NCBI RefSeq assembly: GCF_001667945.1
Contig: NZ_LZJK01000167.1
Span: 1 to 32,784 of the forward strand
Origin: Mycolicibacter sinensis
Lineage (GTDB): Bacteria; Actinomycetota; Actinomycetes; Mycobacteriales; Mycobacteriaceae
DNA length: 32,784 nt
Direction of reading: 5' to 3'
Shown here: positions 24,520 to 31,397 of the stretch, piece after piece
Layout: each line of letters starts with the position of its first letter
Position numbering within the stretch: the stretch's first letter is position 1
Program-made: the position numbers and the translations under genes
The notes under the pieces: model-generated
What the model was told of the DNA's origin: nothing
Database searches by the model: none
What the model saw: the letters and a program-made list of their open reading frames with translations, nothing else

Positions 24520-25509
24520 ATGCCACCGCTCGAGGCGATGGATCATGCGTCGTCGAAAACCGTTGTACGCCAACGACACCCGCGCCCCGTCGAGTCGATA
24601 CCGGCCTTTGCCTGGCCCACGCTCGCGTTGGGGGCGGGCGCCCTGATCATCTTTGTGCTTTCGACAACCGCGGCCGTGGGCCATCACGCTCCGATGTGGC
24701 TCACCATCGCGGTCAACACCGCGGTGGTCTACGCGATGTTCATGGTGGCCCACGACGCGCTGCACCGCTCGCTTTCGTTGGCGGGCTGGGTGAATTCGGT
24801 GGTCGGGCGGGCGGCCTGGCTCTTTGTCGCGCCGGCGTTTTCGCTGCCGGCGTTCAGCTACGTCCACCTGGAGCACCACCGCAACGCAAACGACGGCGAC
24901 AACGACCCGGACATGTTCGCCACCCACGCGCCGGCCTGGCAGCTGCCGTTCCGCTGGGCGCTGATGGATGTCTTCTATGCCATCTGGTACTGCCGGCAGC
25001 TGAAGCGGCGGCTGCAGCAGTCCCGGCGTCGTCCGCTGACCGAGGTCGCCGAAACAGCGGTGGTGTTCTCGGTGACGGTCGCGGCAATCGGCACCGCGGT
25101 CATCACCGGGCACTTCTGGCTCCTCGCGACCGTCGTGCTGATCCCGCAGCGCATCGGCATGGTGATCCTGGGCTGGTGGTTCGATTGGTTGCCGCACCAC
25201 GGGCTGGAGCACACCCAGCAGGAGAATCGCTACCGTGCCACCCGAAACCGGGTCGGTATGGAAGGGTTGCTGATCCCGATCATGCTGTCTCAGACCTATC
25301 ACCTGGTGCACCACCTGCACCCCTGGTTGCCGTTCTATCGGTACGCGCAGGCCTGGCGGGGTAACGAGGACGCCTACCTGGACCGGGATCCAGCCATTGC
25401 AACCGTCTTCGGCCGAGAACTGACCCCCGAACAGTACCGGGAATGGAATGCGGCCAGATCTGTGCTCAGCGCGCCCGGAAGATCACCGTCCGCTGCACGA
25501 CGAAGTTGA
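24520..25509 (+). CDS. Membrane di-iron fatty acid desaturase / hydroxylase family protein
   Basis: The 329-residue protein has the three histidine clusters of the membrane desaturase/hydroxylase family: HDALH (78-82), HLEHH (116-120) and HLVHH (261-265), with an extra HH at 226-227. These ligate two irons on the cytoplasmic side. Hydrophobic helices lie at about 31-54, 59-77, 96-113 and 180-215. The HDALH and HLEHHRNAND context recalls carotenoid hydroxylase/ketolase-like members as much as acyl desaturases, so the substrate is left open. AGGAGG at 24511-24516 is only three bases from the ATG at 24520; the next ATG, at 24538, is the alternative. Its 3' end overlaps gtrA tail to tail by 44 bases. 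Confidence 0.85.
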   Translation: MPPLEAMDHASSKTVVRQRHPRPVESIPAFAWPTLALGAGALIIFVLSTTAAVGHHAPMWLTIAVNTAVVYAMFMVAHDALHRSLSLAGWVNSVVGRAAWLFVAPAFSLPAFSYVHLEHHRNANDGDNDPDMFATHAPAWQLPFRWALMDVFYAIWYCRQLKRRLQQSRRRPLTEVAETAVVFSVTVAAIGTAVITGHFWLLATVVLIPQRIGMVILGWWFDWLPHHGLEHTQQENRYRATRNRVGMEGLLIPIMLSQTYHLVHHLHPWLPFYRYAQAWRGNEDAYLDRDPAIATVFGRELTPEQYREWNAARSVLSAPGRSPSAARRS

Positions 25510-25882
25510 TGACGGTCGCGGTGCCCTGCGCGGCCACGAACGCCACCGGCAGTGCCCAGCGCTGATAATCCAGCAGGTCCAGCACCAGGTGGTTGATCCC
25601 CACCTGCACGCCGAAGGTCAACGCATAAAGCGCCATCACCGCGACGAACCGCCCGGTGTGCGCCGAGGACTGAAACGTCCAGCGTCGGTTGATCAGGTAC
25701 GCGGTGATGGTCCCGGCGACGAAACTGACCGCTTTGGCCAGGTCGACCTTGACGCCTGCGCCCAGATACAGCAGCAGGTATAGCCCGAAGTCCACCACAG
25801 CCGAGATCGCACCGGTGACCAGAAAGCGCCACACCTGTGTCGATAACGGCAGGCCCGTGTTCGGCGAAGCAGTCTCGGTCAC
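25466..25882 (-). CDS. gtrA: GtrA-family membrane protein (Rv3789-like)
   Basis: The 138-residue protein has four hydrophobic helices and the family signature DFGLYLLLY followed by FVAGTITAYLINRRWTF, ending VIFRAR. The M. tuberculosis counterpart lies next to dprE1 and has been linked to handling of decaprenyl-phosphoryl arabinose, or to recruiting AftA; which of these holds is debated. The GTG at 25882 gives a 15-residue N-terminal tail before the first helix; its ribosome site is weak. Here it is about 17 kb from dprE1, and the gene that follows it is on the opposite strand, so it must be expressed separately from dprE1/dprE2. Confidence 0.92.
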   Translation of the reverse strand: MTETASPNTGLPLSTQVWRFLVTGAISAVVDFGLYLLLYLGAGVKVDLAKAVSFVAGTITAYLINRRWTFQSSAHTGRFVAVMALYALTFGVQVGINHLVLDLLDYQRWALPVAFVAAQGTATVINFVVQRTVIFRAR

Positions 25883-25965
25883 CCGGGAAGCTTAAGTCCT
25901 CCGCCGAACGCCATGCCCGCCGTCATCGCCGAGCCGAGGCGATCGCGCTGCGCATCCCGCTCATG

Positions 25966-26015
25966 CGACCTCCGCGGCCCGATTCGTGATTCCGACCTCC
26001 GCGGCCCGCCTCGTG
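25966..26015 (+). repeat. Two-copy direct repeat
   Basis: CGACCTCCGCGGCCCG, two variable bases and TCGTG occur at 25966-25988 and again at 25993-26015, a period of 27 bases, upstream of gtrA. Confidence 0.7.
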
Positions 26016-26063
26016 CCCCCTGCCACATGCGTCACTTCCGCACCGGCAAGTCGACCTACAGAT

Positions 26064-26177
26064 GTTGTCGAATCGGATAGCGCCTGTGATAGCGACGGCG
26101 CCGTAGCCGGGGATCTGCGCCGTCCGAATTCATCCGCCGAGCACCCTGCTATCGCCGGCGCTATCCGATTCGGCAAC
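26064..26177. repeat. 114-bp nested palindrome
   Basis: The outer arms, 26064-26093 and 26148-26177, match as reverse complements at 27 of 30 positions (GAATCGGATAGCGCC faces GGCGCTATCCGATTC). Inside lies a second perfect stem, GACGGCGC (26094-26101) with GCGCCGTC (26117-26124). The whole could fold as a long hairpin with a side stem. It lies between the end of wzm and the start of gtrA. A small non-autonomous mobile element, a folded RNA or an unusual terminator are all possible. Confidence 0.75.
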
Positions 26178-26255
26178 ACCCGCATGGTCCCGCGACGGTG
26201 CCCAAGTGACTGGTGTGGCTCGAGGAAGGAGACCGCTGCGCTCAGAACGCGACCG

Positions 26256-27086
26256 CTACACCCAGTAGGCCACTCGCGCCCGGAACTGGCGCAGCACCAT
26301 CGCCGCCACCGCCCAACCGGCCACGGTCAACACCAACACCACCGCCCAGTGCCGCAGCGGCTGATGCGCGCCCAGCAACGGCAGCCGCACCAGGTCCAGG
26401 TAATGCATCAGCGGGTTGAACTCCACCACCGCCGTCCACCGGGACGCACCCTGGGCGCGCAGCGTGTCGTAGTTCCAGATGATCGGCGTCATCAGAAAAA
26501 GCAGCTGCACCACCGAGAACAGCAGCGGCGAGATATCGCGGTAGCGGGTGGCGAGAATCCCGAAGCACAGCGACACCCACACGCAGTTCAACGCGATCAG
26601 CGCCAGCGCCGGGATCACCGAAAGATCCGCCCACGACCAGGGCTTCGGGAAGATCAGGGCGATCGGCACATAGATGACGATGTTGTGGGCGAACAGGATC
26701 ATCTGCCGCCACACCAGCCGGTAGACGTGCACCGACAGCGGTGTCGGCAACTGCTTGATCAGCCCCTCATTGGCGACGAACACATCAGCGCCCTCCAGGA
26801 TGGCGGCGTTGAGCAGGTTCCACACGATCAGCCCCAGCGTCACGTACGGCAGGTGCACCGCCAGGTCGAGATGAAACAGCTTGGAGTACAACCCGCCCAT
26901 CGCCACCGCGGTGGTAGCGGTGCCGATGGTGATCCAGAACGGCCCGAGCACACTGCGCCGGTAGCGCTGCTTGATGTCCTGCCAGCCCAGGTGCAGCCAC
27001 AGCTCGTGGCGGCGGAACCCGTCCACGAGATCGGCACGGGCCCGCGCGAAACTCTTGGACTCCGCGGCCACATCGGTGAAACTCAT
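26256..27086 (-). CDS. wzm: Galactan ABC transporter, permease Wzm
   Basis: Wzm is the membrane subunit of an ABC-2 type exporter that, with Wzt, is proposed to move lipid-linked galactan across the inner membrane. The 276-residue product has a cytoplasmic N-terminal amphipathic segment with LWLHLGWQDIKQRYRRS, typical of polysaccharide exporters, then about six hydrophobic helices, and ends in RARVAYWV. The frame is open far upstream, but the ATG at 27086 overlaps the glfT1 stop codon (ATGA), matches the family N terminus and avoids a long arginine-rich false extension. glfT1, wzt and wzm read as one translationally coupled unit. Confidence 0.95.
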   Translation of the reverse strand: MSFTDVAAESKSFARARADLVDGFRRHELWLHLGWQDIKQRYRRSVLGPFWITIGTATTAVAMGGLYSKLFHLDLAVHLPYVTLGLIVWNLLNAAILEGADVFVANEGLIKQLPTPLSVHVYRLVWRQMILFAHNIVIYVPIALIFPKPWSWADLSVIPALALIALNCVWVSLCFGILATRYRDISPLLFSVVQLLFLMTPIIWNYDTLRAQGASRWTAVVEFNPLMHYLDLVRLPLLGAHQPLRHWAVVLVLTVAGWAVAAMVLRQFRARVAYWV

Positions 27087-27991
27087 TGCTGCCCCTTGGG
27101 TTTGGCGAACTGCTCCCGGCGTCCCAGCCGACGTAGCCGGACCCACTCGAGCAACCCGGCCGGGTCGCGGCGCGACACCAGGAAAAACCAGCCGAACCGC
27201 AGCCATTCCTGGATCAACAGCCGGCGCATGCCGGGCTGGGACATCAGGTAGCCGCGGTTGCGGTAGGTGAAATAGCGTTTGGCCGCATCGTCGGGGTACT
27301 GGGTGTGCATCCGCCCGGCCAGGATCGGCTTGAACTCCGCCGACCCGCAGGGGTGCAGGTAGGCCGCGTTCAGGCACGTCCCGAACGCCAGACCGGAGCG
27401 CACCAGCCGACGGTGTACCTCCACCTCGTCGCCGCGCATGAACAACCGCAGGTCCGGCACCCCCACCGCATCCAGCGCATCGGCGGTGAACAGTGCCCCG
27501 TTGAACAGCGACGCGATGCCGGGCAGCAGATCCTGGGTTGCGCCACTGCGCAATTCGCTGACCTCGCGGCGCCACACCAACCCGCGCCGTAGCGGGAACG
27601 CCAGCCGGGACGGGTCGTCGATGTTGCAGACCATCGGCGACACCTCCGCCAGGTGATGTTTGGCGGCGCAGGCCAGCAGCGCCGACAGCACACCGGAATC
27701 GGCCGGTCGCCCGTCATCATCGGCCAGCCACACCCAGTCGGCGCCGGACGCCAGGGCGTGCAGCATGCCCAGCGCGAAACCGCCTGCGCCGCCGAGGTTT
27801 CGCTGCGATCCAAGGTAGGTGCACGCCACCGGTTGGCTGGCCACCAGATCGGCTACCGCGGGGTCGTTGTCGTTGTCGACGACGATCACGTGGTCCGGTG
27901 GCCGGCTCTGGGTCACCAGCGCCTTCAGTGACTCGGCTAGCTGGTCGACGCGGCGGTGGGTGACGACGACCGCATAGACGGTTTGGGTCAC
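27083..27991 (-). CDS. glfT1: Galactofuranosyltransferase GlfT1
   Basis: GlfT1 (GT2, GT-A fold) adds the first galactofuranose residues to decaprenyl-diphosphoryl-GlcNAc-rhamnose, starting the galactan. The 302-residue protein begins with the nucleotide-sugar-binding strand VYAVVVTHRR, continues with VIVVDNDND, and has the metal-binding acidic cluster WLADDDG (Asp91-93). FMRGDEVEVHRR and AYLHPCGSAEFKPI belong to the acceptor and catalytic part. GTG at 27991 is chosen because it overlaps the wzt stop as GTGA and gives the known family start; the longer open frame would add an arginine-rich shadow. Overlap by four bases on both sides indicates coupling with wzt and wzm. Confidence 0.95.
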   Translation of the reverse strand: MTQTVYAVVVTHRRVDQLAESLKALVTQSRPPDHVIVVDNDNDPAVADLVASQPVACTYLGSQRNLGGAGGFALGMLHALASGADWVWLADDDGRPADSGVLSALLACAAKHHLAEVSPMVCNIDDPSRLAFPLRRGLVWRREVSELRSGATQDLLPGIASLFNGALFTADALDAVGVPDLRLFMRGDEVEVHRRLVRSGLAFGTCLNAAYLHPCGSAEFKPILAGRMHTQYPDDAAKRYFTYRNRGYLMSQPGMRRLLIQEWLRFGWFFLVSRRDPAGLLEWVRLRRLGRREQFAKPKGQQ

Positions 27992-28797
27992 GCCTTGTCC
28001 CCGGCCTGGGTCTCGGCGAGTACTTCGCGCACGTGCCGGGCGGCGTCGGGCCCCTCGTAGGCGCCGACCACTTCCTCGATGCCGCCGGTCATCTTGATGG
28101 TGCCGTGGTCGATCCACATCGCGGTCTTGCACAGCCGGGCGAGAAACTCGTTGGAGTGGCTGGCGAACACCAGGATTCCGGAGCGCTCCACCAGCTTCTG
28201 CAACCGGGTCTGGGCCTTCTTCAAGAACTCGGCGTCCACCGCGCCGATGCCCTCATCCAGCAGCAGGATCTCCGGGTCGATGCTGGTGACCACCCCCATC
28301 GCCAGCCGCACCCGCATGCCGGTGGAGTAGGTGCGCAGCGGCATTGCCAGATAGTCGCCCAACTCGGTGAATTCGGCGATCTCGTCGACCTTGGCGGTCA
28401 TCTGTTTGCGGGTCTGCCCGAGGAACAGCCCACGGATGATGATGTTCTCGTAGCCGGAGATCTCCGGGTCCATGCCCACGCCCAGGTCGAACACGGGCGC
28501 CACCCGCCCGACCACGCTCGCCGAACCCCGGGTCGGCTCGTAGATACCCGAAAGCAGCCGCAGCAGTGTCGATTTGCCGGCGCCGTTGTGTCCGACCAGC
28601 CCCACCCGGTCGCCGAGCGACAGCGACATGGTGATGTCGCGCAGCGCCTCGACCACCACCACGTTGGAGTTGTTGCGCCCGATCGCCCCGCCGGCCTTGC
28701 CGAGGAAGGCCTTCTTCAACGACCGCGACTTGGCGTCGAAGATGGGGAACTCGACCCAGGCGTCCCGGGTCTCGATGCGTGGATCGGTGGCGGACAA
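27988..28797 (-). CDS. wzt: Galactan ABC transporter, ATP-binding protein Wzt
   Basis: Wzt is the nucleotide-binding subunit that powers the Wzm exporter. The 269-residue protein has Walker A GHNGAGKST (69-77), the signature YSTGM (157-161), Walker B ILLLDE (177-182) and the switch histidine His214 in ASHSNE. The non-canonical signature YSTGM in place of LSGGQ is usual for polysaccharide exporters. There is no C-terminal carbohydrate-binding domain of the kind found in some O-antigen Wzt proteins. The start is TTG at 28797, supported by the family N terminus (S-A-T-D-P-R-I-E-T-R); it lies five bases after the bpa stop codon. Confidence 0.94.
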   Translation of the reverse strand: MSATDPRIETRDAWVEFPIFDAKSRSLKKAFLGKAGGAIGRNNSNVVVVEALRDITMSLSLGDRVGLVGHNGAGKSTLLRLLSGIYEPTRGSASVVGRVAPVFDLGVGMDPEISGYENIIIRGLFLGQTRKQMTAKVDEIAEFTELGDYLAMPLRTYSTGMRVRLAMGVVTSIDPEILLLDEGIGAVDAEFLKKAQTRLQKLVERSGILVFASHSNEFLARLCKTAMWIDHGTIKMTGGIEEVVGAYEGPDAARHVREVLAETQAGDKA

Positions 28798-28802
28798 CGT
28801 GA

Positions 28803-29339
28803 CTACAGGTATTGGCCGGAGCCGGTGTGGCCCTGCCCGCTGTGCCCGCCGGCGGTGGCACCGGGCGGCAGTGCGCCGTGGCGCATCTGCTCCAGTTGCG
28901 CACGGGCGGCCATCTGCTGGGCGAACAGTGCGGTCTGGATGCCGTGGAACAGCCCTTCGAGCCAGCCGACCAGCTGGGCCTGGGCGATCCGCAGCTCGGC
29001 GTCGGACGGGGCGGCGTCCTCGCGCAGCGGCAGCGTAAGCCGGTCCAGCTCCTCGCGCAGCTCCGGGGCCAGCCCGTCTTCGAGCTCACGGATCGAAGCG
29101 GCGTGCACCTCACGCAACCGCACCCGGCTGGCGTCGTCCAGTGGGGCGGAGCGCACCTCCTCGAGCAGCTGCTTGATCATGGTGCCGATCCGCATCACCT
29201 TGGCGGGCTGCTCGATCAGGTCGGTCAGTGACTGCTCGTCGTCGGAGCCGGTGCCGCCCGACGCCCCGGCCGAAAGCAGTCGCGGGTCCGCGCCGCTGAT
29301 GATCTCGACACCATCTTCGTCGTTATTGCCGGTGCTCAC
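28803..29339 (-). CDS. bpa: Bacterial proteasome activator Bpa
   Basis: Bpa is an ATP-independent ring-forming activator of the mycobacterial 20S proteasome. The 178-residue product has an acidic disordered N terminus, a four-helix core including EQPAKVMRIGTMIKQLLEEV and AQAQLVGWLEGLFHGIQTAL, and the C-terminal GQYL motif (175-178) that docks into the proteasome alpha ring. GTG at 29339 is preferred to an upstream start because GGGAGG lies eight bases before it and it gives the length recalled for M. tuberculosis. It overlaps the end of the preceding membrane protein gene by 17 bases, so it is probably co-transcribed with it. Its place among cell-wall genes is conserved but not functionally explained. 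Confidence 0.94.
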   Translation of the reverse strand: MSTGNNDEDGVEIISGADPRLLSAGASGGTGSDDEQSLTDLIEQPAKVMRIGTMIKQLLEEVRSAPLDDASRVRLREVHAASIRELEDGLAPELREELDRLTLPLREDAAPSDAELRIAQAQLVGWLEGLFHGIQTALFAQQMAARAQLEQMRHGALPPGATAGGHSGQGHTGSGQYL

Positions 29340-31287
29340 CGCCACCGCCTCCCTGCCATTCGTAGATGCTCGCCCCGCCATTGTCGTAGATCCTGGTCCA
29401 GGACCGCGATTTCTCCAGAGACAGTAGCCCGTCGGGCAGGGAGAACCCGCGCACCGTCGGACTGCTGATCAGCACATACCGGATACCCAAAGAACGCACG
29501 GCCTGCGCGACCCGCGGATCGGTGTCGGCGTCGTCGGCGTAGGCCCAGAAAATGAACCGCTGCGGCCCGGGGCCCTGCTGCTGCGGGTAGTCGTAGTGCG
29601 TCCACAGCGGGTGCAGGCCGGCCACGGCGTACATCCAGGCGCTGCCGTCGACGTTGGCGTTGCCGATCACGGTGTCGCGGGCCCCGGGCAGCGCGGCCAG
29701 ATAGGCGAACGCCTCCAGATCGCGCTTGTCGATCATCACCGAGTCGTACTTGTCGCCGAACAAAAACGCGTGCCGCGGCAGGTAATGCCAGGCCAGCCCG
29801 ACCGTCGTCGCGGTCAGCAGTACCCCGGTCAGCACGCTTCGGGAACGCCCCGGTGCCGGCTTGACCACCAGCGCGACCAGCCACGCCAGCCCGATCCCGG
29901 CCATCGGGACCAGCAGCAACGTCATCGCCGCCATGATCCGGCGCGGGTCGCTGTAGAACAGGTCGGTGAACGCGCCCACCACCTCGCCCACCGGGCCGCC
30001 CAGCGGCGCGGAGGACTGCACCACCCCGACCACCAGCACCGCCCACAACGCCAGCGGCCAGTACACCTTCTTCGCGATCAGCAGCACCGCCCCGACCGCG
30101 CACAGGCCGACCAGGGTGTACTGGATTCCGAAGTCGTTGAGGTGGCGGGTGTGCAGCAGCAGCGCGTCGCGCAGTCCGGACTTGCGGCCCTCATGGGTCA
30201 GAAACGAGTGCCCGGCGATGATGTCGGCCTGCTTGCGCACGCTCAGCAGCTGCGGCAACAGCAGCAGACCGGTCGGGATCAGGACGGCCGCCAGGGCCAG
30301 GGTGTCACGGCGCTTGCCGCGCAACGGGTTCCACAGCGCCCCGTCCTTCGGGCACAGCCACCAGGCCGTCAGCAGCAAGACCGTGACCACGCCCCCGGTC
30401 AGGTGCACCGAGAACACCCCGACCAGCGCCAGCACCGCGACGCCGATGCGGTCACGCATGGTGCGCACCGCGGTGGTCAGCGCGAATGCCGGCACCACCA
30501 GCCCGTAGGCCACCAGGTTGGGCATGGCCGCGGTGCCGAATTCGACGTAGGGCAGCGCGGTGAAGGATGCCGACAGCGCCGCGGCGGTCGCCGCCGACAG
30601 TGCGGTCAGCGCGGTGCTCGCGACGCGCTGCAGCAGATTCCAGGTGAGCAGCGCGGCGCTGATCGGGAACAGCCACACCGAGGCGGCCAGCCCGGCCAGG
30701 GTGTAGCCGGTGGTGGGTGCTGCACCGGTCAGCTGGCACAGCACCGCGGTGAGTGCGTGAAACGCCGACGGGTAGTAGAGCGGGGCGTGGGTTTCGACGT
30801 TGCGCAGTTCCCCGGCGTGGGTGGGGGAGGCCTGGCCGGTGTCGAGGATGAAGCGGACGGTGTTGGCGTGCCAGACCGCGTCCCAGGTGCTGGGAATGCT
30901 CTGCCAATTCGGCAGCCCCCGCACCGCCGCCCACCCGATCAGCAGCATGCCCAGCAACACTCCGGCCGCCACCGTGAGGGTGGGCCCGACGGCGGTCGAC
31001 GGCGCGGCCACATGGATGCCGGGACGACGGTCCAGCAACCCCCGAACGCCTCGGGCCAGGCCGGCCACCAAGGCGCCGACCACCACCAGGGTGGCCAGGG
31101 CGGTGTCGGCATTCCACGGGATTCCCCATGCACCGAATGGCACGATGGCCAGGCCGACCAGCCCATAGGTCAGCGCCGGGCCGACCGTGATCGCCAGTGG
31201 CCAGGTCAGCCGTGCGCCGGCGGCGACGAGTGCCCCCGGTAGGACCAGCAGCAGCAGCGCGGCAACCATTCCGAACCCGAGAAGCAC
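29323..31287 (-). CDS. Polytopic membrane protein, Rv3779-like (GT-C type)
   Basis: The 654-residue protein has about a dozen hydrophobic helices in the first 500 residues and a soluble C-terminal part of about 150 residues, the general plan of GT-C glycosyltransferases. The first large loop carries STWDAVWHANTVRFILD, with an acidic residue in the position expected of such enzymes. Its M. tuberculosis counterpart Rv3779 has been implicated in polyprenyl-phosphomannose and mannoside synthesis; the transfer of that role is inference. The start is GTG at 31287; CATACT six bases upstream would give a leaderless mRNA. It heads a minus-strand run with bpa, wzt, glfT1 and wzm. Confidence 0.88.
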   Translation of the reverse strand: MLLGFGMVAALLLLVLPGALVAAGARLTWPLAITVGPALTYGLVGLAIVPFGAWGIPWNADTALATLVVVGALVAGLARGVRGLLDRRPGIHVAAPSTAVGPTLTVAAGVLLGMLLIGWAAVRGLPNWQSIPSTWDAVWHANTVRFILDTGQASPTHAGELRNVETHAPLYYPSAFHALTAVLCQLTGAAPTTGYTLAGLAASVWLFPISAALLTWNLLQRVASTALTALSAATAAALSASFTALPYVEFGTAAMPNLVAYGLVVPAFALTTAVRTMRDRIGVAVLALVGVFSVHLTGGVVTVLLLTAWWLCPKDGALWNPLRGKRRDTLALAAVLIPTGLLLLPQLLSVRKQADIIAGHSFLTHEGRKSGLRDALLLHTRHLNDFGIQYTLVGLCAVGAVLLIAKKVYWPLALWAVLVVGVVQSSAPLGGPVGEVVGAFTDLFYSDPRRIMAAMTLLLVPMAGIGLAWLVALVVKPAPGRSRSVLTGVLLTATTVGLAWHYLPRHAFLFGDKYDSVMIDKRDLEAFAYLAALPGARDTVIGNANVDGSAWMYAVAGLHPLWTHYDYPQQQGPGPQRFIFWAYADDADTDPRVAQAVRSLGIRYVLISSPTVRGFSLPDGLLSLEKSRSWTRIYDNGGASIYEWQGGGGGEHRQ

Positions 31288-31293
31288 TGCACT

Positions 31294-31299
31294 AGTATG
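31294..31299 (-). promoter_or_regulatory. Possible -10 of the Rv3779-like operon
   Basis: CATACT on the minus strand ends six bases before the GTG start, which would place the first transcribed base near the start codon. No clear -35 is seen. Confidence 0.35.
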
Positions 31300-31397
31300 T
31301 CTGCCAAGGTGACACGGCTCAGCGCTGCGGGGGAGCTATCCGGTTATCCGATACTTTCACCGATCACCCGATCTTGAGAAGTTCTAAGGTGGCTGAC

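Larger units (their letters stand above)
25883..26255. other. Structured spacer between wzm and gtrA
   Basis: No gene is supported in these 373 bases. They contain a short tandem repeat (25966-26015) and the 114-bp nested palindrome (26064-26177). In M. tuberculosis several genes (Rv3784-Rv3788) fill this interval; none is recognisable here. Confidence 0.65.

Noticed and set aside
26256..27575. A longer wzm frame of 439 codons extending into glfT1
   Set aside because: The extra 163 residues are an Arg/Gly-rich shadow of glfT1. The ATG overlapping the glfT1 stop gives the known Wzm start.
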